NCBI GenBank assembly: GCA_934365195.1
Contig: CAKRNA010000006.1
Location: 62,001 to 126,000, forward strand
Reading direction: 5' to 3'
DNA from: an uncultured Clostridia bacterium
Lineage (GTDB): Bacteria; Bacillota; Clostridia; Christensenellales; CAAEEZ01
Length of the DNA: 64,000 bases
Shown piece by piece: positions 25,957 through 33,007 of the stretch (positions are counted from its first letter, which is position 1; every line of letters starts with the position of its first letter). The position numbers and the translations under genes were made by a program. The notes beneath the pieces are model-generated. The model worked only from the letters and a program-made list of their open reading frames with translations. It did no database searches and was not told the origin of the DNA.

Positions 25957-26060
25957 GGAAATAAAACCCCCGCAAAATGAAGAAAAAGTAGAACACGATA
26001 AAATCGTTAAAATAATTGAAAAGAGAAAATGGAAATAACAAAAAACAGGAGGAATTTGTT

Positions 26061-26450
26061 ATGATTATAATAGAAGAACATCACGTACAAGGGGACGGCC
26101 CAACCGTACAAGAGATACGAGCAATGGAAAGAGCAGAGAAAATGAAAACAGAGCCGGAGAACGTGGTAGATTTGGGCAAGTGGGGAACGCAAGCGATAAA
26201 TATAATGGAAGAGGGAAACAAGGAACTGTATATGAAACTGAAAAAAGAGATGAAGTTAGTGCCGTTCCTATTAGACCTGAACGAAACGTGCTTGCAGTCG
26301 TTTATAAAAATGAAAGAACAAATGTGGCCAAAAGCGACAGGCGACTTTTTGACGGACTGGCAGAACAGAGAGGCAGTAGTGAGGACGATAGACGAAATCC
26401 TACTGAACGACGTAATAATCCCTGCAGTAATGGTGGGTAAAAAGTATTAG
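26061..26450 (+). CDS. TnpV-like transposon accessory protein
   Basis: A 129-residue protein with the pattern of TnpV, a small accessory protein of Tn4451-type and related Clostridial elements: LGKWGTQAINIMEEGNKELY, later LVPFLLDLNE, and a C-terminal DWQNREAVVRTIDEILLNDV that resembles the family's WVxxMNxIxxxAEEIxLxEL ending. I chose ATG 26061 because AGGAGGA precedes it at a good distance; the longer frame from 26016 has no ribosome binding site. No transposase or recombinase lies beside it. If correct, it marks past mobile DNA between the two arrays. Confidence 0.5.
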   Translation: MIIIEEHHVQGDGPTVQEIRAMERAEKMKTEPENVVDLGKWGTQAINIMEEGNKELYMKLKKEMKLVPFLLDLNETCLQSFIKMKEQMWPKATGDFLTDWQNREAVVRTIDEILLNDVIIPAVMVGKKY

Positions 26451-26667
26451 AAATATAAGAAAGAGGAATGAAATGTAAGTAAAGCCTAATAGCGTGGCAT
26501 TATAGTGTGTTTTTGATATTAAATTAAGTGGATATGGCAAGAAAACATTGCTAAAGCGAAAAGGTCGCCTTATCAAAAAGGAATATGTCTAAGACTAATA
26601 AATCTATTAGGAGTATTTGATATTAGACAGAAAAACTTGTTGAGAAACTGTTGCGCTTTGCTAAAAA

Positions 26668-26695
26668 TTGACTTTTGGTGAAAAATTAGTATAAT
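26668..26695 (+). promoter_or_regulatory. Promoter of array 2 copy A
   Basis: TTGACT (26668-26673), 16-base spacer, TATAAT (26690-26695), 28 bases before the chosen ATG at 26724. The block is repeated before copies B and C. Confidence 0.8.
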
Positions 26696-26723
26696 AAGAA
26701 AACAAATGAGAGGACGATGCCTT

Positions 26724-27065
26724 ATGATGAAAATGTTGATACAACTTGACGAAGAAAAAGTTTTGAGCGATGAAAAGTACGCACTTGAAGATATGTGGAG
26801 AGTAATAGATAAGCAGTTTGCCGGAGAATGCGACAAGGAAGTACAGCCAGACGGCTCAGTATTGTATTCGGGTAATCCAAACAAAGATTATTATACTCGT
26901 ATAAATTTGGCGTATTATTCATTAAAGAGAAAGAAGTGGTTTGCCGAATATTGTAAACGTTGGGTATGGTATGATAATGATTACAATGAATCAATGCCGT
27001 TGGACGAGATAGATGTTATAGCAGAAGAAAAAAAAGACAATCCGCTGTTTGCAACAGATAAGTAG
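26724..27065 (+). CDS. Array 2 paralogue A, small protein of unknown function
   Basis: A 113-residue soluble protein starting MMKMLIQLDEEKVLSDEKY. The ribosome binding site AGAGGA sits 9 bases before ATG 26724, so I reject the upstream ATG at 26706, which overlaps it. The conserved body includes LEDMWRVIDKQFAGECDKEV and a G-N-P-N-K-D turn; the C-terminal half has an aromatic cluster (KKWFAEYCKRWVWYDNDYNE). Other Clostridial genomes have small hypotheticals with a similar MKMLIQxDEEK start (memory, not checked). Function unknown. Confidence 0.8.
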   Translation: MMKMLIQLDEEKVLSDEKYALEDMWRVIDKQFAGECDKEVQPDGSVLYSGNPNKDYYTRINLAYYSLKRKKWFAEYCKRWVWYDNDYNESMPLDEIDVIAEEKKDNPLFATDK

Positions 27066-27163
27066 CGAATTGAAAAAGAAATTCAAAATCTAATAAGTTT
27101 AATAAAAGTTTTTTATATCAAACAGAAGAAAATTGCTAAGAAACTGTTGTGTTTTGCGAAAAA

Positions 27164-27191
27164 TTGACTTTTGGTGAAAAATTAGTATAAT
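27164..27191 (+). promoter_or_regulatory. Promoter of array 2 copy B
   Basis: TTGACT (27164-27169) and TATAAT (27186-27191) with a 16-base spacer, 28 bases before ATG 27220; same block as before copies A and C. Confidence 0.8.
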
Positions 27192-27219
27192 AAGAAAAAA
27201 AATGAGAGGACTATGCCCT

Positions 27220-27561
27220 ATGATGAAAATGTTAATACAACTTGACGAAGAAAAAGTTTTGAGCGATGAAAAGTACGCACTAGAAGATATGTGGAGAATA
27301 ATAGATAAGCAGTTTGCCGGAGAATGCGACAAGGAAGTGCAGCCTGATGGTGCGGTTTTATACTCAGGTAATCCAAACAAAGATTATTTTACTCGTATCG
27401 GAGTGGCTTATGTATATTTGAAAAGAAAGAAGTGGTTTGCAGAATATTGTAAACGTTGGATATGGTATGATAATGATTACAATGAATCAATGCCATTTGA
27501 TGAAATAGATGTTTTATCTCGCCAAAGGGAAAAGAATCCGCTGTTTGCAACAGATAAGTAG
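27220..27561 (+). CDS. Array 2 paralogue B
   Basis: A 113-residue copy at a 496-base period from copy A. The first 80 residues are almost identical to copy A; differences cluster around YYTRINLAYYSLKRKKW versus YFTRIGVAYVYLKRKKW and at the C-terminus (VLSRQREKNPLFATDK). Copy D has the same C-terminal version, so B and D are sisters or gene conversion has spread this segment. Same ribosome binding site. Function unknown. Confidence 0.8.
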   Translation: MMKMLIQLDEEKVLSDEKYALEDMWRIIDKQFAGECDKEVQPDGAVLYSGNPNKDYFTRIGVAYVYLKRKKWFAEYCKRWIWYDNDYNESMPFDEIDVLSRQREKNPLFATDK

Positions 27562-27659
27562 CGAATTGCAAAAGAAATTCAAAATCTAATAAGTTTAATA
27601 AAAGTTTTTTATATCAAACAGAAGAAACTTGCTGAGAAACTGTTGCGCTTTGCTAAAAA

Positions 27660-27687
27660 TTGACTTTTGGTGAAAAATTAGTATAAT
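27660..27687 (+). promoter_or_regulatory. Promoter of array 2 copy C
   Basis: TTGACT (27660-27665) and TATAAT (27682-27687) with a 16-base spacer, 28 bases before ATG 27716. Confidence 0.8.
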
Positions 27688-27715
27688 AAGAAAACAAATG
27701 AGAGGACGATGCCTT

Positions 27716-28057
27716 ATGATGAAAATGTTGATACAACTTGACGAAGAACGAGTTTTGAGCGATGAAAAGTACGCACTAGAAGATATGTGGAGAGTAATAG
27801 ATAAGCAGTTTGCCGGAGAATGCGACAAGGAAGTACAGCCTGACGGCTCGGTCTTGTATTCGGGCAATCCAAACAAAGATTATTATACTAAAATAATGTT
27901 AGCCTATATGAGTTTAAGTGATAAAAAATGGTTTGCGGAATACTGCATTAAATGGATATGGTATGATAATGATGACAATGAGGAGTTACCGTTTCAAAAT
28001 ATTGACGTGCTGGGAAAGGAAAGAAAGAGAAACCCCTTATTTGCAATAGAGCAGTAA
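27716..28057 (+). CDS. Array 2 paralogue C
   Basis: A 113-residue copy, 496 bases after copy B. The N-terminal 70 residues match the others (with EERVLSDEKY in place of EEKVLSDEKY). The last third is the most different of the four: KIMLAYMSLSDKKWFAEYCI, then DNEELPFQNIDVLGKERKRN. Variation is concentrated in the C-terminal part while the promoter and N-terminus stay constant. Function unknown. Confidence 0.8.
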   Translation: MMKMLIQLDEERVLSDEKYALEDMWRVIDKQFAGECDKEVQPDGSVLYSGNPNKDYYTKIMLAYMSLSDKKWFAEYCIKWIWYDNDDNEELPFQNIDVLGKERKRNPLFAIEQ

Positions 28058-28249
28058 CGGAATGTAAAAGAAAGGCTAAGTTTAATAAGCAATATGCCTA
28101 ATAAAAAACAAGATGTTCAAGCCTTATCGAAAATGAATATATCTAAGACTAATAAATCTATTAGGAGATTTTATATCAAAAGAAAAAACTTGCTAAGAAA
28201 CTGTTGTGTTTTGCGAAAAAATACTAAAAAAAAGAGAGGATTATACCTT

Positions 28250-28591
28250 ATGATGAAAATGTTGATACAACTTGATGAAGAAAAAGTGTTAAGCGATGAA
28301 AAGTACGCACTTGAAGATATGTGGAGAGTAATAGATAAGCAGTTTGCCGGAGAATGCGACAAGGAAGTGCAACCTGATGGTTCGGTTTTGTACTCAGGTA
28401 ATCCAAACAAAGATTATTTTACTCGTATCGGAGTGGCTTATGTATATTTGAAAAGAAAGAAGTGGTTTGCAGAATATTGTAAACGTTGGATATGGTATGA
28501 TAATGATTACAATGAATCAATGCCATTTGATGAAATAGATGTTTTATCTCGCCAAAGGGAAAAGAATCCGCTGTTTATAACAGATAAGTAG
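28250..28591 (+). CDS. Array 2 paralogue D, without its own promoter
   Basis: A 113-residue copy nearly identical to copy B through its whole length (ends VLSRQREKNPLFITDK). I start it at ATG 28250 after GAGAGGA; the longer open frame from 28094 only reads through non-coding spacer that is homologous to the spacers of other copies. In that spacer the TTGACT...TATAAT block has been lost: GCGAAAAAATACTAAAAAAAAG stands where the promoter should be (about 28213-28234). It therefore depends on read-through from copy C or is silent. Confidence 0.78.
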   Translation: MMKMLIQLDEEKVLSDEKYALEDMWRVIDKQFAGECDKEVQPDGSVLYSGNPNKDYFTRIGVAYVYLKRKKWFAEYCKRWIWYDNDYNESMPFDEIDVLSRQREKNPLFITDK

Positions 28592-29095
28592 CAAATTAAA
28601 AAAGCAGGCAAAAAACAAAAGCGAATAAACTTTTTAATAACGTGGCTAAAAGGCTGTAAAATAAAGAGAAACAAACGTTAAAAAGGCAAAGCAATAATTG
28701 TAATTAAAGGTAAACGACGGTGACAAAATTGTTAGTAAACAGTTGGGTTACAGGTCGTTTTATTTTTGATTAGCATATTACGATAAGCGTAATTATCGTT
28801 GTACGACGTAGAAAAAATAAAAAAAACACGATGAAAAGTAAGGTAATTAAAGAAGGGGGAAATGAATAATTAGAGCAGAAGAGAAGAAAAAAAATAGGAA
28901 AGTAGCCTAGGATAAAGGTTTGAAAAAGGAAAAGGGTGATTTGCGGGCAAAAAGCGACTAAAAAAGGAAAGAGGAATCCAAAAATAAAGGACTTTAATGA
29001 AAGATTGCGGAGCATTACTAAATTTTAAAGCCGCAAAACCCTAGGTAAACGGCGATAAGTAGTGGATATAAAAAGTAATATGTCTTAATTTTTGT
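28592..29095. other. Gene-free spacer between array 2 and rpmH
   Basis: About 500 purine-rich bases. They contain the right copy of the 23-base repeat (28935-28957), a small inverted repeat ACGATAA/TTATCGT (near 28780-28800) and a CTAGGTAAACGGCG motif at 29041-29054. The minus-strand frame at 28770-29015 is an antisense artefact of the purine-rich sequence. No gene seen. Confidence 0.65.
28935..28957 (+). repeat. Right copy of the 23-base direct repeat flanking the paralogue cassette
   Basis: Identical to 23749-23771. The two copies lie 5.2 kb apart and bracket the promoter, both arrays and the TnpV-like gene. Confidence 0.8.
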
Positions 29096-29124
29096 TTGAC
29101 ATAGCACTTTCTTTCATATATAAT
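29096..29124 (+). promoter_or_regulatory. Promoter of the rpmH-rnpA operon
   Basis: TTGACA (29096-29101), 17-base spacer, TATAAT (29119-29124); both hexamers perfect. It lies about 45 bases before the rpmH ATG. Confidence 0.9.
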
Positions 29125-29169
29125 TTAATGGTTATTATAAAATACAATTATAAGCGGAGGGCTAAATAA

Positions 29170-29304
29170 ATGAAAAGAACTTATCAACCAAAGAAGAGAC
29201 AAAGAAACAAGGTACACGGATTTAGAAAGAGAATGAGTAGCAAAGCGGGCAGAAACGTAATCGCTAGAAGAAGAAAAAGAGGTAGAAAAGCACTTAGTGC
29301 CTAA
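29170..29304 (+). CDS. rpmH: 50S ribosomal protein L34
   Basis: A 44-residue, very basic protein of the large ribosomal subunit. It reads MKRTYQPKKRQRNKVHGF and ends RKRGRKALSA, matching L34 end to end. The ribosome binding site GCGGAGG lies about 10 bases before ATG. It was too short for ordinary ORF calling. It leads the rnpA-yidD-yidC-jag series and marks the classical right side of the Firmicute origin region. Confidence 0.98.
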   Translation: MKRTYQPKKRQRNKVHGFRKRMSSKAGRNVIARRRKRGRKALSA

Positions 29305-29315
29305 TCGATGGGGAT

Positions 29316-29654
29316 ATGCAAAAACAATATAGATTAAAAAAGAACGCTTCGTTTAATTACATTTACCGTAACGGCAAAAGCGTATCGAATAAATATATGG
29401 TTCTTGTGTATGTAAAATCCTATCAATCGATAAAGGTAGGCTTTTCGGTAAGTAAAAAAGTTGGAAATAGTGTGGTGAGAAACCACGTGAAGAGATTGAT
29501 GAGAGAGAGCGTGAGAGTGCTTATTCCTAATATGGACAAGCATACGCATTACGTTTTCGTGGCAAGACCGCAGGTGACCGGCCTAACGTTTTGCCAGCAT
29601 CAAGAAAAAATGAAAGACTTGCTTACCAAAGCCTCGCTATACGTGGAACAATGA
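29316..29654 (+). CDS. rnpA: Ribonuclease P protein component
   Basis: The 112-residue protein subunit that assists RNase P RNA in removing 5' leaders of tRNA precursors. The N-terminus MQKQYRLKKNASFNYIYRNG and the RNR-type motif in KKVGNSVVRNHVKRLMRES (residues about 48-67) are diagnostic. It follows rpmH by 11 bases. Its stop codon overlaps the yidD start (ATGA at 29651), indicating translational coupling. Confidence 0.95.
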   Translation: MQKQYRLKKNASFNYIYRNGKSVSNKYMVLVYVKSYQSIKVGFSVSKKVGNSVVRNHVKRLMRESVRVLIPNMDKHTHYVFVARPQVTGLTFCQHQEKMKDLLTKASLYVEQ

Positions 29655-29893
29655 AAAGGCTGCTGATATATTTAGTAAGGGGCTACCAAAGGTTTTTCTC
29701 CCCGTTACTTGGCAAAAACTGTGTATACACTCCAACGTGCTCTACTTATATGATAGAGGCGATTGAAAAAAGAGGCGTAATTACGGGCGTAATGCTGGGA
29801 GTGTGGCGAATACTTAGGTGCAATCCGTTTTCTAAAGGTGGCTTTGATCCCGTAAAAGATAATTTGAAAGGAAAAGCAAAATGGTTAATTTAA
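29651..29893 (+). CDS. yidD: Membrane protein insertion efficiency factor YidD
   Basis: An 80-residue small membrane-associated protein that aids YidC-dependent insertion. The start at 29651 overlaps the rnpA stop by four bases, and the protein begins MKRLLIYLVRGYQRFFSPLL, as in the family; a longer frame from 29591 is a shadow of rnpA. The family motif CVYTPTCSTYMIEAIEKRG with three Cys and the ending CNPFSKGGFDPVKD are present. It overlaps yidC by 13 bases. Confidence 0.93.
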   Translation: MKRLLIYLVRGYQRFFSPLLGKNCVYTPTCSTYMIEAIEKRGVITGVMLGVWRILRCNPFSKGGFDPVKDNLKGKAKWLI

Positions 29894-30912
29894 CAAACGT
29901 ATTTATGCTTGCACAGACGGGCAACTTAATAGGTGACTGGCTATACGGTTTAAGTAATAGCATTGGTAACTTCGGTTGGACGGTAGTGGTGTTCACTATT
30001 ATTCTAAAACTTGTTACCTCTCCTTTTGATATATGGCAAAAGGTGGTAATGAGGAAGAATAACAACGCAATGAAAAGAATGAAACCGGAACTTGAAAAAT
30101 TGCAAAAGCAATACGCTAACAACCAACAACTTTTAGCGGAAAAGCAAATGCAACTTTACAAGAGGGAGCATTTTTCAACGCTTGGCGCATGCCTACCTAT
30201 GATTATCACGATGGTAATATTCTTCGTGGTGTTCGCAGGGTTTAATGCAACCGTTCAATATCAAAACAAAGTAGTGTTTTTGGAACTTCAACAAACCTAC
30301 AACGTGGCAGAGCAAGAGGCAAACGCCGACGCAACGCTAACGACGGACGAGGCAAAACAACAATATATTAACGAAAAAGTACTGGAAAAATACGAAGGCG
30401 AAATAAGAGCAAAACAAGGCTTTTTGTGGATAGAGAATATCTTTATGCCGGACACTTGGTCTAAGCCTATCCCTGCATGGGGTACGTTCATCGGAACGGG
30501 TATGGGCAAACTAAATATTCAAATTCCGGGGCTGGAATCTAGGGAATACCAAAAGGTTATGAGCCCTATTATCGCTAAGTACAACACACGTTGGAACGGA
30601 TATTTAATTCTTCCTATCCTTGCGTTTGTGCTAAACGTGGTTACCAGCAAGATGATGCAAAAGTCTAACCCGCAAATGCCTCAAGCAGGTAGCGCAGAAA
30701 TGCAAAAAGCAAACCAACTGAATATGAAAATGATGCAATGGCTAATGCCTATTATGATGTTGGTTTTTGCAGTTTTGTATAGTTCGGCGTTCACCTTGTA
30801 CATGTTCGTATCGGCGCTAGTTACTACGTTGTTCCAACTAATTACGAATTTGGCATTTAAGATTATAGACAAAAAAGCCGAGGAAAAGAAACTTTCCACG
30901 ACGTACAAATAA
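29881..30912 (+). CDS. yidC: Membrane protein insertase YidC/SpoIIIJ
   Basis: A 343-residue Oxa1-family insertase that places membrane proteins into the bilayer with or without SecYEG. The first membrane segment is near residues 17-45 (GWTVVVFTIILKLVTSPFDI), followed by a charged cytoplasmic coiled region (MKPELEKLQKQY). Further membrane segments are at about 100-120, 238-255 and 283-320. It has an unusually long extracellular loop between the second and third segments (residues about 125-235), larger than in Bacillus SpoIIIJ. There is no lipobox, unlike Bacillus. It precedes jag, as expected. Confidence 0.93.
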   Translation: MVNLTNVFMLAQTGNLIGDWLYGLSNSIGNFGWTVVVFTIILKLVTSPFDIWQKVVMRKNNNAMKRMKPELEKLQKQYANNQQLLAEKQMQLYKREHFSTLGACLPMIITMVIFFVVFAGFNATVQYQNKVVFLELQQTYNVAEQEANADATLTTDEAKQQYINEKVLEKYEGEIRAKQGFLWIENIFMPDTWSKPIPAWGTFIGTGMGKLNIQIPGLESREYQKVMSPIIAKYNTRWNGYLILPILAFVLNVVTSKMMQKSNPQMPQAGSAEMQKANQLNMKMMQWLMPIMMLVFAVLYSSAFTLYMFVSALVTTLFQLITNLAFKIIDKKAEEKKLSTTYK

Positions 30913-30921
30913 GGAGAGACG

Positions 30922-31632
30922 ATGGCTAGAACTATAGAAATAGAGGCATCTACCGTTGAAGAGGCAACTAAGCAAGGTATTGAAGAGTTGCAAGCAAGAA
31001 AAGAGGACGTAACGGTAGAAGTTCTTAAAGAGGGAGGCTTGTTCAGTAAAGCAAAGGTAAGGCTTACGGTAAGTGACGTGTGCGAAAACGTTGAAAACTT
31101 CGTGAATACCTTGCTTGAAAAAATGGGCATTACCGCAACTTGTAAGGCTGAAAGGCTAGAAGATAAGATCAGCGTTAAAATCGAAGGAAAGGATAGCGCA
31201 AAAGCAATAGGCTATCGTGGAGAAGCGCTTGACGCAATACAATATCTTGCCGTAATAGAGGCAAACAAGGGCAGCGAAAAGGATTACGTAAAAGTGGTGG
31301 TAGACGCTGAAAACTACCGTGAAAAACGTAACGTCACCCTAAGCAGCCTTGCTAAAAAACTTGCCTACAAGGCGTACAAAACGAGCAAAAAAGTGGAACT
31401 TGAACCTATGAATCCTTTTGAAAGAAGGATTATCCACACGGCGCTGCAAAGCAATCAATACGTAGAGACGGTTAGCGAGGGCGAGGGCATCGACAGGCAC
31501 GTAGTTATTGTGCCTAAGAAAAAGACCGACGACAACGTAAGTTTGGATATTTTAGGAGCAAGCAACAGCAATTTCAAGAAAAACGGACCGAAAAAAATGA
31601 GAAGTTTCGGATATTCTAGAAACAGGTTTTAG
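30922..31632 (+). CDS. jag: RNA-binding protein Jag/KhpB (SpoIIIJ-associated)
   Basis: A 236-residue RNA-binding protein with the standard three parts: a Jag_N domain (ARTIEIEASTVEEATKQG, LFSKAKVRLTV), a KH-like domain with the glycine loop IGYRGEALDAIQYL near residue 95, and an R3H domain (NPFERRIIHTALQ, then GEGIDRHVVIVP). KhpB with KhpA affects cell shape and mRNA fate in Gram-positive bacteria. It follows yidC by 9 bases. A stable hairpin separates it from mnmE. Confidence 0.93.
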   Translation: MARTIEIEASTVEEATKQGIEELQARKEDVTVEVLKEGGLFSKAKVRLTVSDVCENVENFVNTLLEKMGITATCKAERLEDKISVKIEGKDSAKAIGYRGEALDAIQYLAVIEANKGSEKDYVKVVVDAENYREKRNVTLSSLAKKLAYKAYKTSKKVELEPMNPFERRIIHTALQSNQYVETVSEGEGIDRHVVIVPKKKTDDNVSLDILGASNSNFKKNGPKKMRSFGYSRNRF

Positions 31633-31636
31633 AGCG

Positions 31637-31667
31637 AAAAGGAAAATTCCGAAAGGGTTTTCCTTTA
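31637..31667 (+). terminator. Hairpin between jag and mnmE
   Basis: AAAGGAAAA with CC (31638-31650), a GAAA tetraloop, and GGGTTTTCCTTT (31655-31666) make a stem of about 13 pairs, followed by TTATTTATTT. It ends only ten bases before the mnmE ATG. It can act as a partial terminator of the rpmH operon or as a structure controlling mnmE. Confidence 0.6.
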
Positions 31668-31676
31668 TTTATTTAT

Positions 31677-33005
31677 ATGGATACGATTGTAGCGATTAGT
31701 ACACCCCTTGGTAGCGGTGGAATAGGCATAATAAGAATGAGTGGATACGGCGCAAAAGAGATTGCGTCAAAGGTTTTCTCTACCAAAAAACTGGCTAGTT
31801 TTATAGAGGCTACGCCAAATTATATGTACCTTGGCAATATCGACGAGGGCAGCGTGAAGGAAAAGTGCTTTGCCGTGTATTTCAAAGCCCCTAATTCTTA
31901 CACGGGCGAGGACGTGGTGGAACTGCAATGTCACGGCGGTGTGGCGCTTATAAACAAGATTGTGGATTTACTGCTTAGCAAGGGCGCAAAACTTGCCGAT
32001 AGGGGCGAATTTACGAGGCGTGCGTTTATAAACGGAAAGATGGCGCTTGCCGATTGCGAGGGCGTAATCGAGATGATAAACGCCGATAGCGACGCTAGTT
32101 TGAACGCAGGATACAGGCTGATGGAAGGCAAACTTACTAAGCAAATAGTTGCCCTTCAAGACGAAATTACCGACCTACTTGCAAGAGGTGAGGCAAGCCT
32201 TGACTACCCTGAGGAACTTGAAGAGGAAGTGGACGAGTACACAAGGGAAAAAATGAAAAGCGTAAAGGCGGAGATTGAAGACCTTGTAAATAGTTACACT
32301 TACGGCAGGATTGTAAAAGAGGGCGTAAAGGTTGCGCTGGTTGGCAAAACTAACGTTGGCAAAAGTTCTATGCTGAACGCTTTTTTGGGCAAAGACAGAG
32401 CAATCGTAACCGATATTGCGGGCACAACCCGTGACGTTATTGAGGAAAGCGTGGAGCGAGACGGCATAAAAATCACTTTTATCGACACGGCAGGCATTCG
32501 TGAAAGCGACGACGTTGTGGAAAAAGCGGGCATCGAAAAGGCAAAAAGCGAACTGAAAAACAGCGATATCGTTTTGTACGTGGTAGATGCAACCGACAAG
32601 GCTTACGACGAAGAGTTTGAAAGGCTACTTGATGGCAAAAAAGTAATAAGAGTAGTAAACAAAATAGACAAAATAAAAGATGCAAAATTTGAAGAAGGCG
32701 TGCTTTATGTGTCTTGTAAAACGGGCGAAAACGTTGGGCTGGTTTTGGACGAAATCGTAAAAACCGTTACGGAAGGCAAAGTAACTCAGGGCGGCGAAAC
32801 GGTGGTACTAAAAAGGCATTATCAAGCGATTGTCGAGGCGAAAAAGAGCATTGACGAGGTGTTTGACAATTACGATATGATGGACAACTGCCTAAGACTG
32901 ATGGAACTAAAAAACGCTTGGAACAAACTGGGCGAAGTGACAGGAACAACCGCAACCGAGGATATAATCGACGCAATTTTTTCAAAGTTTTGTTTGGGTA
33001 AATAG
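31677..33005 (+). CDS. mnmE: tRNA uridine-5-carboxymethylaminomethyl GTPase MnmE
   Basis: The 442-residue GTPase that with MnmG modifies U34 of certain tRNAs. It starts MDTIVAISTPLGSGGIGIIR as in the family. Motifs: P-loop GKTNVGKS (223-230), G3 DTAGIRES, G4 NKID, and the C-terminal FCLGK (438-442) carrying the catalytic Cys. No ribosome binding site is visible: the bases before ATG are TTTATTTATTTAT, following a strong hairpin. mnmG starts two bases after the stop. The usual partner operon mnmE-mnmG is preserved. Confidence 0.97.
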   Translation: MDTIVAISTPLGSGGIGIIRMSGYGAKEIASKVFSTKKLASFIEATPNYMYLGNIDEGSVKEKCFAVYFKAPNSYTGEDVVELQCHGGVALINKIVDLLLSKGAKLADRGEFTRRAFINGKMALADCEGVIEMINADSDASLNAGYRLMEGKLTKQIVALQDEITDLLARGEASLDYPEELEEEVDEYTREKMKSVKAEIEDLVNSYTYGRIVKEGVKVALVGKTNVGKSSMLNAFLGKDRAIVTDIAGTTRDVIEESVERDGIKITFIDTAGIRESDDVVEKAGIEKAKSELKNSDIVLYVVDATDKAYDEEFERLLDGKKVIRVVNKIDKIKDAKFEEGVLYVSCKTGENVGLVLDEIVKTVTEGKVTQGGETVVLKRHYQAIVEAKKSIDEVFDNYDMMDNCLRLMELKNAWNKLGEVTGTTATEDIIDAIFSKFCLGK

Positions 33006-33007
33006 AT

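Noticed and set aside
28094..28249. Longer N-terminus for array 2 copy D
   Set aside because: The extra residues come from spacer DNA homologous to non-coding spacers of copies A-C; the GAGAGGA site points to 28250.
26000..28600. CRISPR array interpretation of the evenly spaced repeats
   Set aside because: Repeat units of 496 bases are whole genes with promoters; no short palindromic repeats with unique spacers and no cas genes are present.
28770..29015. 81-residue hydrophobic minus-strand frame before rpmH
   Set aside because: Same artefact of purine-rich plus strand; no ribosome binding site and it overlaps the 23-base repeat.
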